A stretch of DNA of 26,030 nucleotides, from the IMG/VR virus record IMGVR_UViG_3300042887_000181, positions 1 through 26,030 of that record. One strand, given 5' to 3'. A program made the position numbers and the translations under genes. Numbering within the stretch: the first letter of the stretch is position 1; each line of letters begins with the position of its first letter. The stretch is from a virus. This document shows, piece by piece, positions 15,506-22,945 of the stretch. Below the pieces are notes generated by a model, which worked only from the letters and a program-made list of their open reading frames with translations, did no database searches and had not been told where the DNA came from.

Positions 15506-18377
15506 TTAAAAGCACGTTCTCATTAAAGAAATCTAGTTTTGTTGTGTCAAACCACAGGGCATTTACGGCTGCTTGGGTATTGGCTACAGTGCCTGCAGTC
15601 ATGCGTTTCTTCTTAGTTCCAACCAATGCACCGCTCTTACGATAAGGGATTAAGGATTCCTCAAAGTTGGCAAAGTTCTTGGCGGCATCGTCTCGGTAAC
15701 TCTTAACCACGATGTATAAAAGTTTGGTATCAGGCTCGTAGCGGATTGTAAGGGCGCCCCTTGGCTCACGAATTGGACCATGCTCCAGACCAGTACGACC
15801 ATCACGATTGCCGTTAATAACCAAAGTCTCGCTAAAGTGACGTTGTAAGAACCCACCCAAATAGTCATCGCTATCAAACATGTATTCACGGTTGCGGGTA
15901 CGGGTGTCCTTAATAAGGTTAACGGCATAGTTAAATATAGGCTGTACCTTAATATCGTGTAGTCCAAGGGTCTTGGCTACTGTGCCCCCCGTAATAGCAA
16001 TAGTCGCCATGGCAGACCAATACCGTTCGGTACTTCTAATCTCAGCATGCGCATCGACTTTGGCTTGGATTTCCGCCATCTTTGCTAGAACCATAGGCAA
16101 CTGCCCTACTAAAGCTTGAGCATACGGCTCAATAGCGTGTCCGTAGTTATTCATCAATCGACCAAAGTGTTGCTTAGACCAAGTGGGGTCGTCAAACGAA
16201 TCAGGCTTTACATGGGGTTCCAAAATACGCATCAACTCGCCTTCTGGAAAGCTCTTTATAGATAGCAGCGAATCGGTTACGGACCTGTTGGATGAACTTA
16301 CTACACCCAAAGACCACTTGGCATGGTTCAACCGCTCGGCATTTTCTTGGGACTTCATACGGTTCTTGCCCCGACCAGACGTAACGTCATATACCTGATT
16401 AGACATTTGCTCAGGAGGCATATTGGTTATCTCGTCTAGCGTTGCGCACAAGCTTTGCATGGTGCCTAGTCGTTGCATCCTAAAGTTGTAAGTGTCTTTA
16501 GGTGACATGAGTAATTCCTTTGGGCGACCATATATGGAATTAATTGCGTGTAAGACGGTGGTTTTGCCACTACCGCTTTCCCTACTAAGTAGATTAAGGA
16601 GAAAACCGTCAAGATTAGTAAAGCGCATAAGAAGAGACCCGAAACCCATGAAAAAAGCAAAAGCCCTAGCTTCCATGCCTTCTCTCGAGTAAGCGTTGAT
16701 AACATCCTTCCAAACATGAAAATCTCCTTTTGGCTGAAACAAAGGTATTAAAGGCAGTGTCGGTGCAGATGGTGGGCTATATGCAATTTCTGTGGCACGG
16801 ATCTCACGGTCTCCGACAATGATGCCGCTTTCATTTTCTAGCCAACCAAACTGTTTGTGGGCTTGCTCTGCCCCTGATGTAAGTTGTAGTTCCTCAACCC
16901 ACTTAGTTACATATGACATAAGTTCATCCTGTTTTTTACCTAATACAGTTATGCCGTACGAGGCAACTGTGTCTCTAAATTTCTCCTTAGCCAGCACCGC
17001 AGTTAACGGCATGATGAACTCACGCACCCCGTCTTTAGGTAGGTGCAGTCTAAGTAGTATTGTTTCCCCATGGTCAGGGTCAGACATGCGCTTGACCACA
17101 TAAAAGTCGTAGGGGTACACAAGGTCATCAAACTCCTCGTCGTCTTCCTTGGCTTTCTTGTGCACAAAGATACCGCCTGATTTGCCCCTGAAGAACGGGT
17201 ATGGATACTTGGGTATGGTGTAGGTCTTGAGTTCCTTGGTTATTGGCTCAATCTCCATAACCGACTCTTCTTCCTCGGCTTCCATGACTTCTTTACCCAA
17301 CTGGATTGGAGATGTAAATTTATGTAGACATCCCTCACACCCGCTAGGATTTAGCTTCTTAAAGGTCTCGCAGGTATAAGGACCTTTGGTCTCGTTAGCC
17401 TTCCTGTCGGTATCCGCAGAGTTATATTCGGGGTGATTCTTGGATATGTGGTGGATCGCTTTGTCCCTGTCCACACATTGTTGGGCAATAGATAGCCCTG
17501 CTCGCCAAAGAGGTTCTTCTATCGTAGTTTGATTCTCATAGATATTCAAGATCTGATTACACCCCGTGCCTTCCATGGATTTAATCAGGATGGTCTTGAA
17601 CCTAGATTGACTACTACCAATTAGCGCCATTGTTACGGCATCCATGGGGCGCTTGAACTCAGACTTCTGAATACTTTTTAGGATGTCATCTGTCGGGGTA
17701 AGAATTGTCTCTATATCACTGAGTGCTATAGGCTGTGCTGCGTGCAGAATCTGAACGGGTAAAGGATTGGTTACGTCCTTCAAATGCATCGTTTCAGGAA
17801 TCCGTAAAATTCGGGCTGGGTCAGCAGGTACCGCAGCGTCAATGTGGAAGTTATGTTCTACGCACAAAGCCTTGAGTCGCTCTGCGTAGGGCTTCCATTC
17901 TTGCCGTGTTATAGCGTTATTTAGAATCCAATATACGTGCGCACCACGTCCCGACTGGATGATGGTAGGTCTTGGCAACCCAACATCTTTACAGAACTGC
18001 TTTAATGCTACCAGGCCGTCGGCTAGTGTAGCGTATGGTTTGTCTTCTCCACAATCTAAGTCAATGAAAAAAGACTTTAGTTCTAATGCGTTAGCCGCAT
18101 ACCGACCTTGATCGGCTGGACCAAACTTAGCCAGTGCAAAGAATGCGTTGTAGTTTTCTTCTAGAAGCTTGTCTGCTCTAGCGCTTAATTCTTCAATACT
18201 GCTAACAAACTTCTGTCTTATATTGCCCTGTGCGTCGTTGCCCCAGATGCAGTAATTTTCCCCTTCCTGTAGGGGTGGTAATACCAAAGATAGAAACTCT
18301 GTCCTCGAAAGCATAGCCGTCCTATATGAGCCGTCGTTGTTATAAAAAGGAATGGGCAGGGGTGTGACGGCATACAC
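15456..18377 (-). CDS. Primase-helicase fusion (AEP primase-like plus DUF927-type helicase)
   Basis: This 973-residue replication protein has two parts. The N-terminal part carries archaeo-eukaryotic primase/primpol landmarks: F-I-D-L-D (Asp106, Asp108), S-G-R-G-A-H-V-Y-W (142-150) and D-P-A-R-I-L-R (186-192). A cysteine cluster follows (C336, C347, C350, H352) and may bind zinc. The C-terminal half resembles DUF927 helicases, with Walker A E-S-G-S-G-K-T-T (600-607) and Walker B-like L-C-A-T-L-D-E (643-649). It would prime and unwind DNA at the phage fork. The farthest in-frame start is GTG at 18377 with almost no spacing to a ribosome site. The ATG at 18314 (residue 22) has AGGA 5 bases upstream and is the more likely start. 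Confidence 0.87.
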   Translation of the reverse strand: MYAVTPLPIPFYNNDGSYRTAMLSRTEFLSLVLPPLQEGENYCIWGNDAQGNIRQKFVSSIEELSARADKLLEENYNAFFALAKFGPADQGRYAANALELKSFFIDLDCGEDKPYATLADGLVALKQFCKDVGLPRPTIIQSGRGAHVYWILNNAITRQEWKPYAERLKALCVEHNFHIDAAVPADPARILRIPETMHLKDVTNPLPVQILHAAQPIALSDIETILTPTDDILKSIQKSEFKRPMDAVTMALIGSSQSRFKTILIKSMEGTGCNQILNIYENQTTIEEPLWRAGLSIAQQCVDRDKAIHHISKNHPEYNSADTDRKANETKGPYTCETFKKLNPSGCEGCLHKFTSPIQLGKEVMEAEEEESVMEIEPITKELKTYTIPKYPYPFFRGKSGGIFVHKKAKEDDEEFDDLVYPYDFYVVKRMSDPDHGETILLRLHLPKDGVREFIMPLTAVLAKEKFRDTVASYGITVLGKKQDELMSYVTKWVEELQLTSGAEQAHKQFGWLENESGIIVGDREIRATEIAYSPPSAPTLPLIPLFQPKGDFHVWKDVINAYSREGMEARAFAFFMGFGSLLMRFTNLDGFLLNLLSRESGSGKTTVLHAINSIYGRPKELLMSPKDTYNFRMQRLGTMQSLCATLDEITNMPPEQMSNQVYDVTSGRGKNRMKSQENAERLNHAKWSLGVVSSSNRSVTDSLLSIKSFPEGELMRILEPHVKPDSFDDPTWSKQHFGRLMNNYGHAIEPYAQALVGQLPMVLAKMAEIQAKVDAHAEIRSTERYWSAMATIAITGGTVAKTLGLHDIKVQPIFNYAVNLIKDTRTRNREYMFDSDDYLGGFLQRHFSETLVINGNRDGRTGLEHGPIREPRGALTIRYEPDTKLLYIVVKSYRDDAAKNFANFEESLIPYRKSGALVGTKKKRMTAGTVANTQAAVNALWFDTTKLDFFNENVLLNADNSESSAADPVGEV

Positions 18378-18412
18378 CCTTTTCGGTAGCTAACCTAGCC
18401 CCCCTCATAAGC

Positions 18413-18643
18413 TTATTTCAATTTATCAACCAGTTTTTGCATCTTCTCAGCGTGTTTGCCGGAGACTATAGATTTACCTCGAAACCATGAATATACAGTC
18501 ATTCGGCTTACTCCAAAGAAACTCGCCACGTCAGATACGGGTATATCCTTATTAAGACAAACCCTACCTAGTTGAACCCCTAGTAGTTGCTGATTAGCGG
18601 ACTTGATTTCATCCGCCATCAGTAGCGAGTAGCCTTTAGGCAT
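18413..18643 (-). CDS. Small helix-turn-helix DNA-binding protein
   Basis: The protein has 76 residues. Residues 36-57 (V-S-D-V-A-S-F-F-G-V-S-R-M-T-V-Y-S-W-F-R-G-K) form a clear helix-turn-helix with the A-x-x-x-G-V-S pattern of XRE/Cro-like or excisionase-like regulators. The rest is helical with a basic C-terminus. Its ATG overlaps the stop of the preceding gene by one base (TAATG), so it is made with the putative SSB and before the primase-helicase. It is a reasonable candidate regulator of the two matching promoters at 20121-20148 and 21948-21975, or an origin-binding accessory. Both roles are inference. Confidence 0.8.
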   Translation of the reverse strand: MPKGYSLLMADEIKSANQQLLGVQLGRVCLNKDIPVSDVASFFGVSRMTVYSWFRGKSIVSGKHAEKMQKLVDKLK

Positions 18644-19530
18644 TATGCATCATCCCATTCGGTTAAAAGCTTTGAAATATCCTTCTTAGGAGCAGGCGCC
18701 TCTTCCTTCTTAGCCGTGCGCTTAGTAGGTTCTTCAACCGCCTCTACCTCTACTTCCACAGATTCGACTTTTGCCGTTGCTTTAGCTTCTAGCTTAGGGG
18801 CTGGCTTGGCATTGTCTACCTCTGCAACCGTCATGGTAATTGCTGATTTAGCGGCGGCAGTCTGTCCTTGTTGGATTGCAGTTGCATGCTCGTCTGCATC
18901 TAATACACGCATTGGTTTGAACGTAAGTTTTGGAGTAGCACTGTCCGTATCAAAACGCATTTCAGTAACAACCGCAGTGATGGGCACACCCTTGCTACCA
19001 ATCATCTTGGCATATGTTTGCAAAGGCCATTTGCCGGGTTCGCCTGCACCAAAGATTGACGAGGCAGGTAGGGTTAATTGCAGAATCTCACCACCGATGT
19101 CGTTAGCTAGTACGACTGCTAAACGCTGGCTATAACGGCAAGCACGGCTATCACCTTGTCCTGAACCTTTGGTGTTCTGTGGGCAGTCTACGCAACGTTT
19201 GGCTTGTGGGCTTTCTGCCTTGGGGCTTGGCACTTCGCCATCAGCGGACCAGCAATCAGGTGCGGCTACCTCACCCTCGACGTAAGTCTTGGCATAGAAC
19301 GTACGGGATACTTTTGGTGAAGCGGCTACGATAACTACATTCATCGAACGGTCTTCGTTCTTGGCAACCTCTTTGCCGTTGACCATCATGCGCCATACAC
19401 CGCCTTTGATAGAGATACGCTTTAAGCCACCGCCACCACCGCCCATCAGGGCTTTAGTAGTATCGTCTAACTCAGCTTCTTTCAAATAGCTTGGTAAACC
19501 AGTACCTAATACAGATAATTCATTACTCAT
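18643..19530 (-). CDS. Candidate single-stranded DNA-binding protein with four-Cys site
   Basis: This 295-residue protein has a Gly-rich loop (30-35) followed by beta strands (L-K-R-I-S-I-K-G-G-V-W-R-M-M-V). Four cysteines (C93, C113, C116, C131) could hold zinc. A Pro/Ala/Glu/Lys-rich flexible region (about 230-285) leads to a short acidic tip, L-L-T-E-W-D-D-A. A beta core, a linker and an acidic tail is the architecture of phage single-stranded DNA-binding proteins such as T7 gp2.5 and T4 gp32, the latter also binding zinc. The location between recombination genes and the primase-helicase supports this. No close family was recognised, so the function is inference. GAGGAG lies 8 bases before the ATG. 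Confidence 0.6.
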   Translation of the reverse strand: MSNELSVLGTGLPSYLKEAELDDTTKALMGGGGGGLKRISIKGGVWRMMVNGKEVAKNEDRSMNVVIVAASPKVSRTFYAKTYVEGEVAAPDCWSADGEVPSPKAESPQAKRCVDCPQNTKGSGQGDSRACRYSQRLAVVLANDIGGEILQLTLPASSIFGAGEPGKWPLQTYAKMIGSKGVPITAVVTEMRFDTDSATPKLTFKPMRVLDADEHATAIQQGQTAAAKSAITMTVAEVDNAKPAPKLEAKATAKVESVEVEVEAVEEPTKRTAKKEEAPAPKKDISKLLTEWDDA

Positions 19531-19547
19531 TTATTGCTCCTCTTAAA

Positions 19548-19703
19548 TTAAAAACAAGTTGTATTGCAGTTACCCCATTGGTCGCAACATACTGTGCATA
19601 CGATGAACCTACCATCCGCAGTGGTAATAGTTTGCGTACGACAATTTGCATAGACCGCTGTAGCAAAAGCAAGCGTGGTAAGTCCTACTAGCACTCTCTT
19701 CAT
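19548..19703 (-). CDS. 51-residue secreted Cys-rich peptide
   Basis: A short gene fits exactly between its neighbours. The N-terminus M-K-R-V-L-V-G-L-T-T-L-A-F-A-T-A-V-Y-A is a textbook Sec signal peptide with an A-x-A-like V-Y-A cleavage site after residue 19. The mature part, about 32 residues, holds six cysteines (21, 36, 39, 40, 46, 50), enough for three disulfides in the periplasm. AGGAG stands 6 bases before the ATG, and the next gene's ribosome site begins just after the stop. An exported peptide inside a replication operon is unexpected. Possible roles are superinfection exclusion, an envelope effect or lysis timing, none shown by the sequence. Confidence 0.75.
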   Translation of the reverse strand: MKRVLVGLTTLAFATAVYANCRTQTITTADGRFIVCTVCCDQWGNCNTTCF

Positions 19704-19711
19704 ATATGCTC

Positions 19712-20092
19712 CTATCGCTTAGTGATTGCAACGGTTTGTGTAGCGTCCGCATTTAGCCCCGGCGGATGCAGATCGGGGTTTTCTTCTAAGAACTGATTCA
19801 TATTTGTAGTGTTGATACGTTGATGTAACAACGCAAACGCATCATGCTCTTTGATGAAGTCGTACATGGACTGCCAGTCGCTAGTCCAGTATCTCTTTGA
19901 TGTGCGCAGTGAAATCGTACCGTATTCCGTACGCATGGTCTGCACACCCTGTTCCTTACATAGCTTTACTATTTCCTCGGCTACCATATCTTGTTGCTCT
20001 TGCAACGCAGATACTTCTTTCTCTAGTTCAAGACGCTTGGCACGGATTTTTGTGTAAATCTTAGCCAGCCTTTCGGCATTTATATCACTCAT
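19712..20092 (-). CDS. Conserved-looking phage protein, N-terminal coiled coil, function unknown
   Basis: Residues 5-50 of this 126-residue protein form a coiled coil. A compact domain follows, with R-T-E-Y-G-T-I-S, R-Y-W-T-S-D-W-Q-S-M-Y-D-F-I-K-E-H and F-L-E-E-N-P-D-L-H-P-P-G-L-N. These blocks look like those of a family I associate with phage replication/recombination clusters, without a known activity. It is the first gene after promoter B: AAGGAG lies 7 bases before the ATG and the predicted leader is only about 20 bases. Being promoter-proximal to the SSB and primase-helicase genes, it probably helps replication, which is inference. Confidence 0.75.
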   Translation of the reverse strand: MSDINAERLAKIYTKIRAKRLELEKEVSALQEQQDMVAEEIVKLCKEQGVQTMRTEYGTISLRTSKRYWTSDWQSMYDFIKEHDAFALLHQRINTTNMNQFLEENPDLHPPGLNADATQTVAITKR

Positions 20093-20120
20093 TAAGCACT
20101 CCTTTATATTTATAACTACT

Positions 20121-20148
20121 ATATTAATACTACTTTGTACTTTGTCAA
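20121..20148 (-). promoter_or_regulatory. Promoter B (sigma70-like) for the SSB / primase-helicase operon
   Basis: On the minus strand, TTGACA (20148-20143) is a perfect -35 and TAATAT (20126-20121) a 4-of-6 -10, with a 16-base spacer. The spacer contains A-A-A-G-T-A-C-A-A-A-G-T-A-G-T-A, including a tandem 7-base repeat ACAAAGT ACAAAGT with the -35. The stop codon TGA of the helicase gene is inside the -35. The expected transcript starts near 20113 and reaches the ATG at 20092. Confidence 0.72.
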
Positions 20149-21686
20149 GTACCTTCTACAACATTTTTATAAAGATCAATTAACCTCGAATGTATATCTA
20201 CTTTTTCTGACAACATCTTGTAGATTTTTTTCTCAACTGCACTGCCTTGTATATGCACCACCGTGCATGGATTACGTTGACCAGCTCTATGCACACGAGC
20301 GTTCGCCTGCAAATATGTTTCTATGGATGTGATCGGACCCCACCAAACCACGACGTTAGCCGCATGTAGCGTAACTCCATGAGCCGCCGCTTGGGGTTGT
20401 ATTACAAGGACTTGCGGATTGTCTTCAGTTTGAAACTTAGCAAATATATCTGTGCGTTTAGTTGCTGACACACCGCCATGAATAATCTCTGTGCTAATGC
20501 CTTGATTCTTAAGTTCTTCTGCAATTATTTCTATGGCGTGTTTGAACGGAGCAAACACAATTACTTTATGGCTTGCCTCTTCGATGACTTCTAGCAACGC
20601 TGACATTCTAGACTTAGCATCAAACGCTACGATCTCACCACTATCCGAATATACTGCACCGCAAGATAACTGTAGTAGTTTATTTAAATTAGCGGCAGCA
20701 TTGACTGTTGTGATCTCTTCACCTGCCGCAACCACCAACATGTTTTTACGTATGTTCTCGTAGTATTTCTGCTGTTGTGATGTAAGTGGTACTTCACGAG
20801 TTACGTAGGTCATTTCAGGTAAATCAAGACATTCTTCTTTGGTAAAGCGTATTGCTGGTTGAAGTACGTCATGCACGACACGCTCTGAACTGACTTTGGG
20901 TATCCACTTAAAAGTTGTAATGCGTTGCATTACCATGTCCCTAAAAGCACCGAAGAACTTTGGCACACCCGATGGGTTAATAATTTTGGCTAGTCCGTAC
21001 GCATCAGTAGGCGACTGAGAAGCAGGTGTACCTGTTAGCATCCATACCCACATGTCGGGGCGCAAGGCGCTATTCAAAGTTTTCCATCGCTTAGTGCCTA
21101 CATTCTTATATGCATTAGCCTCGTCAATCACAATCAAGTCAAAGTTCTTGACGCAGTCTTTGATAATCTCCATGCCATCGTAGTTGCAGATGACAAACTC
21201 AGCCGTGCTATTAGCCGCTTCAATCCGCTTTTCTTTGGAATAACTATGGGCTATGGCGCAACTGCGGTGCATGGCAAATTTAAATAGGTCGTTCTCCCAT
21301 GCTGATTGCATGATGGATAGTGGGCAAAGCACCAAGACCCGCTTGATAACACCGATGTCCATCAAATAGTCGGCAGCCCAAATTACGGATGATGTCTTGC
21401 CTGTGCCTTGCTCGTTAAAACAAAAGGCTCTCCGGTGTAATGTTAAGAAAGACGCAGTAACACGTTGGTGTGTGAACGGTTTATACAGTCCGGGCCAATC
21501 GTAGTGTGCCTCTATTGGAGAAGGAACATTTTTAATGCGCAGATTTTTAAGCACTTGCGCTTCTTCCAAACCCCACCTAACAAGCACCTCGCCCGAGTCC
21601 AGTATTTTGGACTTAGGTATGACGGTTGTAATGCGTTGTGGCTCCTTGATTTTTAACAGGAGCGCTTTGTTATCAATTATTTGCAT
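20145..21686 (-). CDS. SNF2-family (SF2) DNA helicase/translocase
   Basis: This 513-residue ATPase has the two RecA-like domains of SNF2 proteins. Motif I is N-E-Q-G-T-G-K-T (91-98), motif II is D-E-A-N (188-191, in place of the usual DEAH), motif III is L-T-G-T-P (217-221) and motif VI is Q-A-N-A-R-V-H-R-A-G-Q (460-470). The Q-motif region G-L-Y-K-P-F-T-H-Q is also present. At this length there is no extra nuclease or chromatin-reader domain. Phage proteins of this type act in replication restart or recombination by moving on double-stranded DNA. The gene overlaps the preceding small gene by 14 bases, has a poor ribosome site of its own, and its TGA lies within promoter B. Confidence 0.92.
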   Translation of the reverse strand: MQIIDNKALLLKIKEPQRITTVIPKSKILDSGEVLVRWGLEEAQVLKNLRIKNVPSPIEAHYDWPGLYKPFTHQRVTASFLTLHRRAFCFNEQGTGKTSSVIWAADYLMDIGVIKRVLVLCPLSIMQSAWENDLFKFAMHRSCAIAHSYSKEKRIEAANSTAEFVICNYDGMEIIKDCVKNFDLIVIDEANAYKNVGTKRWKTLNSALRPDMWVWMLTGTPASQSPTDAYGLAKIINPSGVPKFFGAFRDMVMQRITTFKWIPKVSSERVVHDVLQPAIRFTKEECLDLPEMTYVTREVPLTSQQQKYYENIRKNMLVVAAGEEITTVNAAANLNKLLQLSCGAVYSDSGEIVAFDAKSRMSALLEVIEEASHKVIVFAPFKHAIEIIAEELKNQGISTEIIHGGVSATKRTDIFAKFQTEDNPQVLVIQPQAAAHGVTLHAANVVVWWGPITSIETYLQANARVHRAGQRNPCTVVHIQGSAVEKKIYKMLSEKVDIHSRLIDLYKNVVEGT

Positions 21687-21891
21687 TCTTATAATACTTT
21701 TTTATTAAGTCCTGCACCGCATCTCTTCTTCGTTTTTTAAACTCACCGCTCATAACGGTTTTAAAAAACCCCTCGTTTATGTCAGCCATGTACCCTTTTT
21801 CGGTAACACCCCCGACGGTCTTTACTGCTTCGGCTATATCTAATTGCTTGCCTTCTATGGCGAGCAAAGCCACAAATTCTTTTTCTGTCAT
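21673..21891 (-). CDS. Small basic protein of unknown function
   Basis: From the ATG at 21891 the product is 72 residues. It begins M-T-E-K-E-F-V-A-L-L-A, has a G-G-V-T-E-K-G-Y-M-A turn and ends with a strongly basic helix, K-K-R-R-R-D-A-V-Q-D-L-I-K-K-Y-Y-K. The basic helix suggests nucleic-acid or partner binding, but no family is recognised. I prefer ATG 21891 over the in-frame TTG at 21906 because GGGAAG sits just before it. It is the first gene behind promoter A and carries a UUCG hairpin in its leader. It overlaps the helicase start by 14 bases, so the two are probably coupled. Confidence 0.7.
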   Translation of the reverse strand: MTEKEFVALLAIEGKQLDIAEAVKTVGGVTEKGYMADINEGFFKTVMSGEFKKRRRDAVQDLIKKYYKNANN

Positions 21892-21916
21892 ATGCACTCT
21901 TCCCAAATGGGGTGTA

Positions 21917-21938
21917 GACCAAAACCGAAGTTTTGATC
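21917..21938 (-). promoter_or_regulatory. 5'-leader hairpin with UUCG tetraloop
   Basis: Transcribed leftwards, arms GATCAAAAC and GTTTTGGTC pair over 9 bp (one G-U) around a TTCG loop closed by C-G, the unusually stable cUUCGg form. It begins about 3 bases after the predicted start of the promoter A transcript and ends 25 bases before the ATG at 21891, leaving the ribosome site free. A role in protecting the mRNA 5' end is plausible. No T tract follows, so it is not a terminator. Confidence 0.6.
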
Positions 21939-21947
21939 CACGTTTTT

Positions 21948-21975
21948 ATTCTAGTACTACTTAAGACTTTGTCAA
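21948..21975 (-). promoter_or_regulatory. Promoter A (sigma70-like) for the SNF2 helicase genes
   Basis: On the minus strand, TTGACA (21975-21970) and TAGAAT (21953-21948, 5 of 6 to consensus) are separated by 16 bases. The -35 contains the TGA stop of the HNH-like gene in the same register as in promoter B. The spacer shares A-A-G-T at its start and A-A-G-T-A-G-T-A towards its end with promoter B. The predicted start is near 21941. Confidence 0.78.
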
Positions 21976-22271
21976 GCCTTTTTGCGTTCCCGCTTGCTTA
22001 CTTCTGATACTAAATTCTTTTTTGCATCTCGTTTAAACGAACGATTTGTAGATGCAGATACCGCCTTCAATCCATCTTTGTTGCTACCGCCTTTGTCCAT
22101 AGCTTTGACATGATGCACATCTTTGCCATCCCCTTTTGCTACCTTGCCATCCTTCATTAAAGTGGCACGGGCTTTGTTGCGTTGAGCACGATTTTTAATC
22201 TGTTCGGGTTTTCCCTGATATGTTTCGTATTCCCGTTTGTAGTTACGGTCTTCCTTGTTTTTGTAAGGCAT
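21972..22271 (-). CDS. HNH-endonuclease-like small basic protein
   Basis: This very basic 99-residue protein has a C-terminal D-V-H-H-V-K-A-M-D-K-G-G-S-N-K-D-G-L-K-A-V-S, followed by T-N-R-S-F-K-R. The H-H pair, the G-G-S-N loop and the closing Asn/His-like segment fit the beta-beta-alpha-metal core of small phage HNH endonucleases. The zinc CxxC pairs of larger HNH proteins are absent. Such proteins nick or cut phage DNA in packaging or recombination, or act as homing nucleases. Overlap with the Cas4-like nuclease (TAATG) suggests a joint DNA-processing role rather than a selfish insertion. Its stop is inside promoter A. Confidence 0.72.
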   Translation of the reverse strand: MPYKNKEDRNYKREYETYQGKPEQIKNRAQRNKARATLMKDGKVAKGDGKDVHHVKAMDKGGSNKDGLKAVSASTNRSFKRDAKKNLVSEVSKRERKKA

Positions 22272-22945
22272 TATCGATAACTCCCTTTACCGTTATGGAT
22301 GCAGTCTTTTACCACGCACCATGCTTTGCAACTAAAGTTTGGCTTGGGGTTCCAAACATCCAACTCGTAAGCCTTCTCTAAACGGTGCGTATCTTCCAAC
22401 CATTTTACCCACGTTTGTTCGTGTTCGGAACGGGTATATTTAGTCTTGATAAAGTCGTTTGCTACTACAAATAGTAGCCCTGCCTTGATGAAGTTGACCT
22501 CGGGGAAGTGTTTGAATATAGCTAGGGCAAGTAAGTCCAACTGTTTAGTATCCGCATACTTAGCGCTTTTGCCTGTCTTGTAGTCAAGCAGGGTAGCCTT
22601 CTCTCCATCAATAGCTAAAAAGTCAGGGATGCCACGCCACCAAACATCTTTCCCAAAGAACTCACAAGGCTCCAGGGCCCGGGTCAATCCTAATCGATAC
22701 TCACAAAGATGTTTTCCTGTGATATTACGCACTGGCTCAAGTAGCTCACGCATAAATGCAAACTTCTCAGGAACGGGGGTTCCGTCTTTAATAAAATCTT
22801 CGGCGGCTTTATGAACATCCTTGCCGTAACGCATGGCATCAGACTCAGGCTCGACTACGTCTTTGGCTACCCGCAAACGGTAGTATTTATGGGGGCACTG
22901 CTTAAACAAGTCTAAGCTTGAGTAAGACCAAGTATATTCAATCAC
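22271..22945 (-). CDS. PD-(D/E)XK nuclease, Cas4/RecB-like with probable Fe-S cluster
   Basis: This 224-residue protein has Y-S-S-L-D-L-F-K-Q-C-P-H-K-Y-Y at the N-terminus, the usual opening of Cas4/AddB-type nucleases. The catalytic set is His45, Asp108 (G-I-P-D-F), Asp121-x-Lys123 (L-D-Y-K-T-G) and Gln135. Cys17 together with Cys206, Cys210 and Cys215 reproduces the one-plus-three cysteine arrangement that binds a 4Fe-4S cluster in Cas4 and AddB. It should degrade or resect DNA ends, supporting recombination-dependent replication. There is no CRISPR array or cas1/cas2 nearby, so a phage recombination exonuclease is the better reading. It overlaps both neighbours (ATGA and TAATG). Confidence 0.9.
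   Translation of the reverse strand: MIEYTWSYSSLDLFKQCPHKYYRLRVAKDVVEPESDAMRYGKDVHKAAEDFIKDGTPVPEKFAFMRELLEPVRNITGKHLCEYRLGLTRALEPCEFFGKDVWWRGIPDFLAIDGEKATLLDYKTGKSAKYADTKQLDLLALAIFKHFPEVNFIKAGLLFVVANDFIKTKYTRSEHEQTWVKWLEDTHRLEKAYELDVWNPKPNFSCKAWCVVKDCIHNGKGSYR

Noticed and set aside
15264-15509. An 81-codon plus-strand frame after the terminator.
   Set aside because: It is opposite the small 15296-15505 gene and the primase-helicase end, has no ribosome site, and its composition is not protein-like.
18716-19135. A 139-codon plus-strand frame rich in Ser, Ala and Thr.
   Set aside because: It is antisense to the putative SSB gene, mirroring its Ala/Glu/Lys linker; no start signal is seen.
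21892-21906. TTG at 21906 as an upstream start of the small basic protein.
   Set aside because: ATG at 21891 is better placed behind GGGAAG, and the five extra residues overlap that ribosome site.
22271-22945. Reading the Cas4-like nuclease as part of a phage CRISPR system.
   Set aside because: No repeat-spacer array and no other cas gene are visible; recombination genes surround it.
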